DNA from: Paenalicyclobacillus ferrooxydans
Lineage (GTDB): Bacteria > Bacillota > Bacilli > Alicyclobacillales > Alicyclobacillaceae
Direction: 5' to 3'
Assembly: GCF_001399675.1 (NCBI RefSeq)
Contig: NZ_LJCO01000103.1
Location: 1-64,000 of the forward strand
DNA: 64,000 bases
The position numbers were made by a program, and so were the translations under genes. Each line of letters begins with the position of its first letter. Position 1 is the stretch's first letter. Under the pieces are notes generated by a model. That model was not told the DNA's origin and searched no databases. It worked only from the letters and a program-made list of their open reading frames with translations. Positions 7,592 to 14,749 of the stretch are shown one piece after another.

Positions 7592-7750
7592 ATGACGAAG
7601 GAACCTGAATTGCCGAACTTTGTGAGAGACCTGGAGATTCTTCAGTCGCTGGATCGTCTTGAAACTCCCCTAGAGGAGTACGCAGCAGAGAGTGCAGAAG
7701 TAGAACCAGTGAACGACATCGAAACAGGCATGGAAGGTATCACATCGTAG
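7592..7750 (+). CDS. Riboswitch-controlled acidic microprotein (52 aa)
   Basis: The ATG at 7592 has a GGGGG SD at proper spacing and opens a 52-codon frame closed by TAG 7748-7750. The product begins MTKEPELPNFVRDLEILQSL and contains about 14 acidic residues against three basic ones. It has no membrane span or Cys. An amphipathic helix around residues 8-28 is plausible. It is the only gene between the c-di-AMP aptamer and a strong terminator, so it is the apparent regulatory target. I recognise no family. A role in c-di-AMP-linked osmotic or potassium physiology is only inferred from the riboswitch. Confidence 0.65.
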   Translation: MTKEPELPNFVRDLEILQSLDRLETPLEEYAAESAEVEPVNDIETGMEGITS

Positions 7751-7755
7751 GAACA

Positions 7756-7786
7756 CAGCCCCCTCCTTGGGGGCTGGATTTTTGTT
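7756..7786 (+). terminator. Rho-independent terminator after the microprotein gene
   Basis: CAGCCCCC (7756-7763) pairs perfectly with GGGGGCTG (7769-7776) around TCCTT. It is followed by GATTTTTGTTT. This closes the riboswitch-microprotein unit as a single-gene transcript. Confidence 0.9.
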
Positions 7787-7791
7787 TATAA

Positions 7792-7803
7792 CACAAAATT
7801 GTG
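7792..7803. promoter_or_regulatory. Short palindrome upstream of the HlyD-like gene
   Basis: CACAA-AA-TTGTG is an inverted repeat with a two-base centre, about 95 bases before the HlyD-like start. It could be a repressor operator; no regulator gene is nearby. Confidence 0.2.
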
Positions 7804-7898
7804 GAGAACATATCCGGTGGGGCTGTAGACAAAGTAATCTATACATATTAAAATATCTCTCGGCTAAAATATTTTGCTGAACGAACGGGGGACCATGG

Positions 7899-8609
7899 AT
7901 GAACATCCGCCGCATTGTGCTGTTGAACGTCATTGGGCTGATTGTGCTCTTGGGTGTCGTTTATGGTGGCTGGAACTGGTACTACCAAAGTGCCAACTAC
8001 GTCTCCACAGACAACGCCTTTGTTGAAGGTACGGAGTACCCCATCAACGTACAAATCCCTGGGACGCTGACAGCGTGGAACGTACAAAACGGAGCAACTG
8101 TGACAGCGGGTGAGGTGCTTGGCCAGCAAGATACGAGTACAGAGGCAGCTCAGCTTGGAACTGCGGCAAAATCCTCGTCTGTCATGACTGCTGTTAAGAA
8201 TTCAGCACAGATCACAAGCCCGATTGACGGAACCATTCTGAATCCGACTGCTTCTGTCGGACAAATGGAAGCACCTGGGACGCCGATTGCCTATGTGGTG
8301 AATCTCAATCAACTGTACATTCTCGCGAACATCAAAGAGACAGATCTGCGCCACGTGGCGGTGGGAGACACTGTCGACATATCCATCGACGCTTTCCCGA
8401 ACCAAAGTTTCAAAGGTACCGTGCAATCCATTGGCTTGGCCACGAATTCCATGTTTTCGCTGATCCCGCCGAGCGACGAAACGACCGGCACCTACACCAA
8501 GGTGACTCAAACAGTACCAGTTCAGATTTCGCTGCAAGGATACAGCGGTGTGAATCTGGCGCCGGGAATGAGTGCCACAGTGCATATTCATCGTCAAACA
8601 GGGTCTTGA
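7899..8609 (+). CDS. HlyD/EmrA-like membrane fusion (adaptor) protein
   Basis: The 236-residue protein has one N-terminal membrane span (residues about 5-26) and then the split biotinyl-lipoyl halves of the HlyD family. The first half runs through VSTDNAFVEG and PGTLTAWNVQNGATVTAGEVLG; the second through ITSPIDGTI and VGQMEAPGTPI. A beta-barrel segment follows (LYILANIKETDL, VGDTVDISIDAFP). The usual alpha-helical hairpin between the lipoyl halves is cut to about 20 residues, so this is a short form. Such adaptors normally work with an MFS or ABC exporter, but none is adjacent. An SD-like GAACGGGGG precedes the ATG. Confidence 0.8.
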   Translation: MNIRRIVLLNVIGLIVLLGVVYGGWNWYYQSANYVSTDNAFVEGTEYPINVQIPGTLTAWNVQNGATVTAGEVLGQQDTSTEAAQLGTAAKSSSVMTAVKNSAQITSPIDGTILNPTASVGQMEAPGTPIAYVVNLNQLYILANIKETDLRHVAVGDTVDISIDAFPNQSFKGTVQSIGLATNSMFSLIPPSDETTGTYTKVTQTVPVQISLQGYSGVNLAPGMSATVHIHRQTGS

Positions 8610-8632
8610 TTCTGCGCTGTCCACGAATTTGC

Positions 8633-8660
8633 TTGCGCATTTATGAAAGCCTGTGATAAT
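8633..8660 (+). promoter_or_regulatory. Promoter of rplS
   Basis: TTGCGC (8633-8638) lies 16 bases before GATAAT (8655-8660), with a TG two bases further upstream. Overlapping TAATAT is an alternative -10. Confidence 0.55.
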
Positions 8661-8666
8661 ATAAGT

Positions 8667-8734
8667 CGGTATGATTACGGTGGTCCTCTGTCGATGGATT
8701 CGGCACGAACACCCGTGGGAAGGAGGCCGTATCT
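8667..8734 (+). promoter_or_regulatory. 5' leader of rplS, possible L19-binding leader
   Basis: About 70 bases separate the promoter from the ATG and end in a strong GGGAAGGAGG SD. Firmicute rplS genes often carry a short L19 leader used for autoregulation. I can see small pairings such as GTCGA with TCGGC but cannot establish the full motif. Confidence 0.3.
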
Positions 8735-9079
8735 ATGAACCAACTCGTTCGCGCTGTGACACAAGAACAGCTGCGTCAAGATCTACCAACATTTCGTCCT
8801 GGTGATACGGTTCGCGTTCACGTGAAAGTTCGTGAAGGTCAACGTGAACGCATTCAGGTTTTCGAAGGCGTTGTAATTCGCCGTCGAGGCACTGGCATCA
8901 GTGAAACCTACACTGTTCGTAAGATTTCTTATGGTGTAGGTGTTGAACGTACTTTTCCGGTTCATTCGCCTAAGGTCGACAAGATTGAGCGGATGCGCAG
9001 AGGTAAAGTTCGCCGCGCAAAGCTGTACTACCTGCGTGGTCTATCTGGCAAGGCAGCACGTATCAAAGAGATTCGTTAG
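8735..9079 (+). CDS. rplS: 50S ribosomal protein L19
   Basis: This is a 114-residue protein of normal length for bL19, which sits at the 30S/50S interface. Diagnostic segments are [44 protein letters not shown] and [13 protein letters not shown] strong SD (GGGAAGGAGG) precedes the ATG. It has its own promoter and terminator. The rpsP-rimM-trmD genes that usually stand upstream in Bacilli are absent here, so rplS is separated from that operon. Confidence 0.97.
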   Translation: MNQLVRAVTQEQLRQDLPTFRPGDTVRVHVKVREGQRERIQVFEGVVIRRRGTGISETYTVRKISYGVGVERTFPVHSPKVDKIERMRRGKVRRAKLYYLRGLSGKAARIKEIR

Positions 9080-9093
9080 GAAACGACGAAACG

Positions 9094-9126
9094 CGGACGC
9101 AGGAATTGTTCCTGCGTCCGATTTTC
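9094..9126 (+). terminator. Rho-independent terminator after rplS
   Basis: Twelve bases (9094-9105) pair perfectly with 9109-9120 around a three-base loop, followed by ATTTTCAT. The stem is strong and the T-tract modest. Confidence 0.85.
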
Positions 9127-9160
9127 ATATTGACCGCATTTTTGTTTCAGTAAGGAGAAT

Positions 9161-9191
9161 AAGGAGAACTTCACGCGAAGGAGAACTTCAC
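9161..9191 (+). repeat. Duplicated ribosome-binding site ahead of rbgA
   Basis: The 14-base unit AAGGAGAACTTCAC occurs at 9161-9174 and again at 9178-9191, separated by GCG. Each copy carries an AAGGAG. Only the second (9178-9183) is properly spaced, ten bases before the GTG at 9194. A related TAAGGAGAAT precedes the pair at 9151. The array arose by tandem duplication of an SD segment. Confidence 0.8.
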
Positions 9192-9193
9192 TC

Positions 9194-10087
9194 GTGCAAC
9201 CCATTCATTGGTTTCCTGGACACATGGCAAAGGCACGTCGAGAGATGTCAACAGCTTTACGGGCGGTAGATGTGGTACTTGAGATTGTTGACGCTAGACT
9301 ACCGCTTGCCAGTTCGAATCCTATGCTCGAAGAACTGATAGCCAACAAGTCGAAAGTCATGGTATTGAGCAGAGACGACCTGGCTGATCCCGTGATGACG
9401 GCGCAGTGGCTCGACTACTTTCGGAACCGTAAGCAAAGTGTGGTTGTTGTGAACGCACGGACCGGCAATGGAATTCGTGACATCGTACCTGCACTGGAGA
9501 GGGCCGCTGCTGAAAAACGAGCACGCGAAGCAGGGAGGGGATTAAAGCCAGGCTCGATTCGCACGATGGTTGTTGGTATTCCGAATGTGGGGAAATCATC
9601 CGTGATTAATCGTCTCGCAGGCCGTGCAGCAACCAAAATTGGAGATCGCCCGGGAATCACGAAGAACCAGCAGTGGATTCGACTTGGCGGTGTCGATCTG
9701 CTGGATACGCCTGGAGTCTTGTGGCCCAAGATTGAAGATGAACGCACAGGCTTTATCTTGGCGGTGACGGGGGCCATTAAGCCGGAGATTCTCGATATGC
9801 AGGCGCTTGCAGCGTATCTGTTGTCTTGGTTATCCCGCCATTACAAAGACTCTGTGAAGGAGCGCTACGGGGTAGATGTCGATCCGTTTGACTGGGATGG
9901 GATTGAGAACGCATGGGCGCATGCTGAGCGGATTCTCGAAGCCATCTGTAGTCAAAGGGGCTTGCGGCGAAGCGGAGGCGTTTTTGACCTGGAACGCGGG
10001 GCGGAACTCATTATCCGTGAAACGCAGACGGGTAAACTCGGCCGCTTGAGCTTTGAGGCGCCCCCAGAGGAACACCTGTCGCGATAA
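9194..10087 (+). CDS. rbgA: Ribosome biogenesis GTPase RbgA (YlqF)
   Basis: This 297-residue circularly permuted GTPase acts late in 50S subunit assembly. The N-terminal IHWFPGHMAKA is characteristic. G-motifs occur in permuted order: the G4 position at about 59-62, P-loop GIPNVGKSS at 129-137 and G3 DTPG at 171-174. The C-terminal domain binds rRNA. The G4 reads SRDD where the family usually has NKxD, so guanine recognition may differ. The start is GTG, set by the second copy of a duplicated SD. It precedes rnhB, the conserved order in Bacilli. Confidence 0.93.
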   Translation: MQPIHWFPGHMAKARREMSTALRAVDVVLEIVDARLPLASSNPMLEELIANKSKVMVLSRDDLADPVMTAQWLDYFRNRKQSVVVVNARTGNGIRDIVPALERAAAEKRAREAGRGLKPGSIRTMVVGIPNVGKSSVINRLAGRAATKIGDRPGITKNQQWIRLGGVDLLDTPGVLWPKIEDERTGFILAVTGAIKPEILDMQALAAYLLSWLSRHYKDSVKERYGVDVDPFDWDGIENAWAHAERILEAICSQRGLRRSGGVFDLERGAELIIRETQTGKLGRLSFEAPPEEHLSR

Positions 10088-10164
10088 TGCCAGTACCTCA
10101 AGAGAGTACTTACAGGTTTTCAATCGTTGTTTCCTCTCTCCGAAGGCAGTGGTCAAAGTTTACA

Positions 10165-10192
10165 TTGGCAAGTACACTGGTGTGAGGATAAG
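10165..10192 (+). promoter_or_regulatory. Weak candidate promoter upstream of rnhB
   Basis: TTGGCA (10165-10170), a 16-base spacer and GATAAG (10187-10192) stand about 35 bases before the rnhB start, in a 141-base gap after rbgA. The match is partial. Confidence 0.3.
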
Positions 10193-10228
10193 CCGGTTTC
10201 TTGAACGGAAAGGGAGAGGGGAACTTTC

Positions 10229-10903
10229 GTGCCACTTGTAGATACAACCGCATGTGCTGTAAGCCTGTGGGATTTTGAGCAGCAGATGGTGCATCCATGC
10301 AAAGGGGAATACGCGGGCGTGGACGAAGCCGGGCGAGGGGCGCTTGCCGGCCCTGTGGTGGCTGCGGCAGTCATCATTGGAGGACGTCCCGAGGACTGGG
10401 CGGGTGTAACAGACTCGAAGGCACTGTCGAAGAAACAACGAGAGTCGCTGTACAGCCGTATTCGTGAACATGCTCTGGCCGTAGGTGTCGGAATGGCAGA
10501 TCCATTAGAAATTGATGATCTGAACATCCTTCATGCTTCACGGTTAGCGATGGCCAGAGCGTTGTATCAGCTGGAGGTCATCCCTGACGTAGCACTGATT
10601 GACGGGCCTTATCCACCGTTGTTTCCAGCCGAGACGTTACCAAGTATTCCGGTCATCGACGGTGATGCGAAGTGTCTGTCGATTGCTGCCGCATCGATTA
10701 TCGCCAAGGTTGAGCGAGACCGTATTATGGCAAAATTACATATCGAGTATCCCGAATACAGATTTGACCAAAATGCAGGGTATCCTACGGCATCTCACCT
10801 CGCGGCACTGTCCGAAATCGGACCTTCAGCGATTCATCGCCAGTCGTACAAACCTGTGCAACGAGCAAGCCAAGCAAGGCTGGATTTATTTGGCCATGAA
10901 TGA
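10229..10903 (+). CDS. rnhB: Ribonuclease HII
   Basis: This 224-residue enzyme cleaves the RNA strand of RNA-DNA hybrids and removes single misincorporated ribonucleotides. The catalytic acids are visible: Asp32-Glu33 in VDEAGRG, Asp125 in LIDGPYPP and Asp144 in GDAK. The first 28 residues are a leader region before the conserved core, as in Bacillus RNase HII. The start is GTG with AGGGAGAGGG upstream. Its 3' end overlaps the next gene by eight bases, so the two are coupled. Confidence 0.95.
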   Translation: MPLVDTTACAVSLWDFEQQMVHPCKGEYAGVDEAGRGALAGPVVAAAVIIGGRPEDWAGVTDSKALSKKQRESLYSRIREHALAVGVGMADPLEIDDLNILHASRLAMARALYQLEVIPDVALIDGPYPPLFPAETLPSIPVIDGDAKCLSIAAASIIAKVERDRIMAKLHIEYPEYRFDQNAGYPTASHLAALSEIGPSAIHRQSYKPVQRASQARLDLFGHE

Positions 10904-11279
10904 CAGGCAGCTCCTCGGACGGGCGGGCGAGGAGTTTGTCGAAAGGTATCTCGGTTCATGCCTCGGTTGGAACATCGTCAGCCGAAATTGGCGTTGTGCA
11001 GCCGGGGAACTGGATCTTGTGGCGATAGAGCATGAATGCCTCGTGATTGTTGAGGTTCGTACGAGACGCGGCATAGAGACAGGCAGAGCCGTCGAGGCGG
11101 TGGACAGGAAGAAACTTCGCCAGTTATACCGCGTGATTCCGTTTTTCCTCGCTGCGTTTCAATCGCTCTCACAGCTCCCCCTGAGACTCGACGTGGTTGC
11201 CCTACATATTGAACATTGGACGGTACAAGAACTAACGCACGTTCGGAATGCACTCATCCTCGACTTACTCTACTCTTGA
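10896..11279 (+). CDS. yraN: UPF0102 (YraN) endonuclease-like protein
   Basis: The predicted 127-residue protein belongs to UPF0102/YraN, which has a restriction-endonuclease-like fold. Motifs are GRAGEEFVERYL near the start, GELDLVAIE and VIVEVRTR; the D and E-x-V pattern corresponds to the metal site of this fold. The ATG at 10896 overlaps the rnhB stop by eight bases. An open frame extends upstream inside rnhB but is a shadow. The last ten bases overlap the convergent comM gene. Biochemical function is not established; DNA repair or uptake is suggested only by context. Confidence 0.85.
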   Translation: MNDRQLLGRAGEEFVERYLGSCLGWNIVSRNWRCAAGELDLVAIEHECLVIVEVRTRRGIETGRAVEAVDRKKLRQLYRVIPFFLAAFQSLSQLPLRLDVVALHIEHWTVQELTHVRNALILDLLYS

Positions 11280-12793
11280 CCCGCTGCTTCCCAAGGTCGC
11301 TGCACCCTAAGGGCCAAGGCTTCAGCGAGATGGCTGGATGTAACTGAATCGCGGCCATCGAGTACGCTGATGGTGCGCGCAACACGCACGACCGCGTCCG
11401 CCGCGCGTTTGGACAACCGAAGCTTCTGCTCACTCGTTTCGAGCAGGTTGGTTGCTTTCGGTTCCATGTCTGACAGAGGTGAGGAGAGACGAGTTAGCCG
11501 CGCGAGCAAGGCTGCTCGGCCTTCCGTCACGATACGGCGCATGTCTGCGGACGATTGATGGTTGGAGCCTTTGACACGAGAGGGGCTGTTCGAAGACTCG
11601 GCCGTCGGTTGCATCGTAATGACGAGCTCCATACGGTCAAAAAAGGGACCAGAGACACGGGACCAATAGCGCCGAACCTCGGAAGGCAGGCAAGTGCAGG
11701 TGCCAGAACCCAGTTGACCGCAAAGGCAAGGGTTGAGGGTGCCTAACAGGATGAACGCGGCAGGGAACAGACTCGTATGGTTACCCCTTGTGATTCGAAT
11801 TTGCCTGGTTGTGAGAGGCTCACGTAAGCTGTCGAGGGTCTGGCGCTGAAACTCCAACAGTTCATCAAGGATGAGAACCCCGCGATGAGCCAGTGTGGCT
11901 TCGCCTGGCATTGGAGGCGATCCGCCGCCAATTAATCCTGCGACCGTCAGCGAATGATGGGGTGCACGAAGCGGCGGGTAAGCGGTCAGTTCGGTCATGT
12001 CCCCACAAGCTTGATGTAACGCGTACACCTCGAGAGCCTCCGCGTTTGAAAGTGGGGGAAGAATGGTGGAGAAGCGTTCGGCAAGCATCGTTTTGCCGCA
12101 CCCGGGCGGGCCAATCAAGAGCGTGTGATGTCGACCGCAGGCTGCAATCATCAAGCCGCGTTTGGCTGCTTCAAGTCCATGCACGTCTTTCATGTCTCCA
12201 ACAGGACTGCTTGCGCCGCTGATGGCAGCGTCAAGTGAGGGATCCAAAGTCCAACTAGGCTGAATTGGGCAATCGGTCGCAGGTTTTGTCCGGAGCCAGG
12301 TGACCACCTCGGAAAGGTTGTTGAGTCCGATCCAGGTAAAATTCGGAATCGGCAGGCAAGCACCCCATTGTTCTTGTGAGATAAAAAACTGTGTAAAGCC
12401 ACTACCGTGCAACGACAAAGCCAAGTTCATGATGCCGGGAACTGGTACGAGCCGCCCCGACAATCCTAGTTCTGCTGAAAAACCGCAGTGGTTTAGGCGT
12501 TCACCAGACAGGGCGCCAACAGCGTTCAGAATGGCCATTGTGATGGCTAAATCGAGACCGGCTCCACGCTTACGCAAACTTGCAGGTGACAAATTCACGG
12601 TGATCCGACTGTTTGGAAACGGAAGACCAGAGTTTTTCATTGCGGCTCTGATACGCAGGCGGGACTCACTGACAGCGGAATCCGGGAGCCCGACAATCGA
12701 AAACTGCGGTAATCCCTGACTGACATCTGCCTCTACACGGACAACCGTAGCGGAGATCCCTTCCAAGACCACCCCGAACGCAACACCAATCAT
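11270..12793 (-). CDS. comM: YifB/ComM-type Mg-chelatase-like AAA+ ATPase
   Basis: The 507-residue protein is a full-length member of the YifB/ComM family, whose best-studied members are hexameric helicases promoting branch migration during natural transformation. The N-terminal S5-fold domain covers about 1-180. The AAA+ module has Walker A IGPPGCGKT (228-236), Walker B LILDEL (307-312) and the arginine-bearing RVSGPFFDRMEL. The C-terminal Mg-chelatase helical part includes LSKRAADAVVRVARTI. The ATG at 12793 follows AGAAGGTGA. It is on the minus strand, convergent with yraN. dprA, another transformation gene, is 3 kb away. Confidence 0.93.
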   Translation of the reverse strand: MIGVAFGVVLEGISATVVRVEADVSQGLPQFSIVGLPDSAVSESRLRIRAAMKNSGLPFPNSRITVNLSPASLRKRGAGLDLAITMAILNAVGALSGERLNHCGFSAELGLSGRLVPVPGIMNLALSLHGSGFTQFFISQEQWGACLPIPNFTWIGLNNLSEVVTWLRTKPATDCPIQPSWTLDPSLDAAISGASSPVGDMKDVHGLEAAKRGLMIAACGRHHTLLIGPPGCGKTMLAERFSTILPPLSNAEALEVYALHQACGDMTELTAYPPLRAPHHSLTVAGLIGGGSPPMPGEATLAHRGVLILDELLEFQRQTLDSLREPLTTRQIRITRGNHTSLFPAAFILLGTLNPCLCGQLGSGTCTCLPSEVRRYWSRVSGPFFDRMELVITMQPTAESSNSPSRVKGSNHQSSADMRRIVTEGRAALLARLTRLSSPLSDMEPKATNLLETSEQKLRLSKRAADAVVRVARTISVLDGRDSVTSSHLAEALALRVQRPWEAAGQE

Positions 12794-12950
12794 CTTGTCA
12801 CCTTCTTTTGCAAGTTCAAAACAACGCGGCATACATTCTTATATACCAGAGGTGTGTCAGTCTTTCGATAAGGTGCGGAATACAGATATAACCGATTGCA
12901 GACAAGTGGCAAACAAGCTACCATGTGGATAAAGGAGGCGTGGGGCGGAT

Positions 12951-13328
12951 ATGGGGAGTCAGCAGAGTCGAAAAGGACAGAATCGGCAACCGCGGTCGGA
13001 GGGCCGGGCCCGGGTAGTCAATATGCGTGCTTGGAAGGCGCGAAAGAAGATTCGAACGATGCGGGGAAGGTCCAGTTGGGCACGGTATGTCCTGCTCCAG
13101 CTGTCATATCTTCTAGTCATTTTCGCAGTTGGCAGTGCAATACTGAGTTGTATCCCCTCTAGTGTTCAATTTGAAAGCATCATCTGGGCATGGTTTTTCA
13201 GCTCAGTTGGCGCGGCTGCCGCACTGATTTTACAGGTCCTCCTAGAGCGAAAATGGTCAACCCGTTTTCTGTTTATCTACCTTGCGTGTATGGCCGTCAG
13301 CTTGGTGGCGGGACTCGTCTGGGCATAA
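12951..13328 (+). CDS. Small basic-tailed membrane protein, unknown
   Basis: The 125-residue product starts with about 45 very basic, hydrophilic residues (RKKIRTMRGR), then three hydrophobic spans at about 46-66, 76-95 and 104-124. It has no recognised motif. An AAAGGAGGCGTGG SD precedes the ATG. It diverges from comM and precedes sucC after 250 bases of repeat-containing DNA. The layout predicts a cytoplasmic, possibly nucleic-acid- or lipid-contacting N-terminus. Function unknown. Confidence 0.7.
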   Translation: MGSQQSRKGQNRQPRSEGRARVVNMRAWKARKKIRTMRGRSSWARYVLLQLSYLLVIFAVGSAILSCIPSSVQFESIIWAWFFSSVGAAAALILQVLLERKWSTRFLFIYLACMAVSLVAGLVWA

Positions 13329-13361
13329 ACAGTGGCGTCTCCTCGTCTGGGCATAAACAGT
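13314..13361 (+). repeat. Exact tandem repeat, 20-bp unit at 28-bp period
   Basis: CTCGTCTGGGCATAAACAGT occurs at 13314-13333 and 13342-13361. The first copy includes the last codons and the stop of the small membrane-protein gene, so the second copy duplicates the gene's end, stop included, in the intergenic space. Confidence 0.85.
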
Positions 13362-13380
13362 AATGCATGGAAGTCTTCAT

Positions 13381-13420
13381 CTGTTCTGCTATATAAAAGT
13401 GTGTTCTGCTATATAAAAGT
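13381..13420 (+). repeat. Tandem duplication of a 20-bp AT-rich unit
   Basis: Two back-to-back 20-base units (13381-13400 and 13401-13420) differ at one position and contain TTCTGCTATATAAAAGTG. Each has a TATATAA, so the duplication doubles a -10-like sequence ahead of sucC. Confidence 0.85.
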
Positions 13421-13450
13421 GCGTTAATATTCCTGCAATTCCTCGAATGC

Positions 13451-13479
13451 TTGTAAATGCACCCGTGGTGGTCTATCTT
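13451..13479 (+). promoter_or_regulatory. Candidate sucCD promoter
   Basis: TTGTAA (13451-13456), 17 bases and TATCTT (13474-13479) give a moderate sigma-A match about 100 bases before sucC. The duplicated TATATAA elements upstream are alternatives. Confidence 0.4.
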
Positions 13480-13580
13480 AAGAAAGGGATAAGAAACCAG
13501 ATCGCCTTCGTATTGATATGAAGACGACCGATGTGGTGTTTTTGTGTTTGCTATCACCCGGAGAAGGAGGAATTGACAGC

Positions 13581-14735
13581 ATGAACATCCATGAATATCA
13601 GGCGAAGGCTGTACTCGCCAAGTATGGAGTTGCTGTGCCGTCCGGAAAAGTGGCTTTTACAGTCGAGGAAGCTGTAAACGTTGCGAAGGAGTTGGGCGGA
13701 AGCGGCGTGGTCAAGGCTCAAATTCACGCAGGGGGACGCGGTAAAGCCGGAGGCGTGAAAGTCTCCAAAACCCTCGCTGACGTGGAGGCGAACGCCAAGG
13801 AGATTCTTGGTAAAACGCTCGTCACGCATCAGACGGGACCACAAGGCAAAGTCGTCAAGCGGTTGCTTGTTGAGCAGTTGACAGACATCCAAAAGGAGTA
13901 CTACATAGGTCTTGTTCTCGATCGGGCTCAGAACAGGGTTGTCATGATGGCGTCAGCTGAAGGCGGCATGGAGATCGAAGAAGTCGCTGCCAAAACACCA
14001 GAAAAGATCTTCCGTGAGACGATTGATCCAGCTGTCGGGTTATTGCCGTTCCAGTCCAGAAAGCTCGCTTTTTCGATTGGTATTCCTTCTAAGTTGGTCA
14101 ATAAAGCGGTCAAGTTCATGACCGGTCTATATACCTGCTTCGTGGACAAGGATTGCTCTGTCGCAGAGATTAATCCGCTCGTCGTCACGGGTGACGGAGA
14201 CGTGATGGCACTTGATGCGAAGCTGAACTTTGATGACAACGCACTCTACCGTCATCCGGACATTGAAGAACTCCGTGACTTTGATGAGGAAGACCCAAAA
14301 GAAACGGAAGCGAAAAAGTTTGAATTGAACTATGTAGCGCTTGACGGCAATATTGGCTGCATGGTCAATGGCGCAGGTCTGGCGATGGCGACGATGGACA
14401 CCATCAAGTACTACGGCGGTGAGCCGGCGAACTTCTTGGATGTCGGCGGCGGCGCAACCGAGGAACGTGTAACGGAAGCCTTCAAAATCATTCTTTCAGA
14501 TGAAAAAGTGAAGGGCATCCTCGTCAATATCTTCGGCGGTATTATGAAGTGCGATGTGATTGCAAACGCAGTCGTTGCCGCTTCCAAACAAATCAGTTTA
14601 GACAAACCGCTTGTCGTTCGACTCGAGGGAACAAACGTGGACCTTGGCAAAGACATTCTTAACAAATCTGGCCTGAACATTGTGGCGGCTGACTCGCTTG
14701 CAGACGCAGCACAACGCATTGTTGGGCTCGTTTGA
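13581..14735 (+). CDS. sucC: Succinyl-CoA synthetase (ADP-forming) beta subunit
   Basis: The 384-residue subunit carries the ATP-grasp domain and, with SucD, interconverts succinyl-CoA and succinate with substrate-level phosphorylation in the TCA cycle. Diagnostic segments are [38 protein letters not shown] and [11 protein letters not shown], with GGGATEERV near the C-terminus. The ATG at 13581 follows GGAGAAGGAGG. The stop lies 14 bases from sucD, whose SD overlaps it. Length is normal. Confidence 0.97.
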   Translation: MNIHEYQAKAVLAKYGVAVPSGKVAFTVEEAVNVAKELGGSGVVKAQIHAGGRGKAGGVKVSKTLADVEANAKEILGKTLVTHQTGPQGKVVKRLLVEQLTDIQKEYYIGLVLDRAQNRVVMMASAEGGMEIEEVAAKTPEKIFRETIDPAVGLLPFQSRKLAFSIGIPSKLVNKAVKFMTGLYTCFVDKDCSVAEINPLVVTGDGDVMALDAKLNFDDNALYRHPDIEELRDFDEEDPKETEAKKFELNYVALDGNIGCMVNGAGLAMATMDTIKYYGGEPANFLDVGGGATEERVTEAFKIILSDEKVKGILVNIFGGIMKCDVIANAVVAASKQISLDKPLVVRLEGTNVDLGKDILNKSGLNIVAADSLADAAQRIVGLV

Positions 14736-14749
14736 GGAGGGGTTCGCAG

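Noticed and set aside
10599-10895. Upstream extension of yraN inside rnhB
   Set aside because: It is a shadow frame of rnhB; UPF0102 proteins begin at the ATG 10896.
13314-13420. CRISPR-like repeat array
   Set aside because: Two different repeat units with only two copies each and no spacer regularity; no cas genes.
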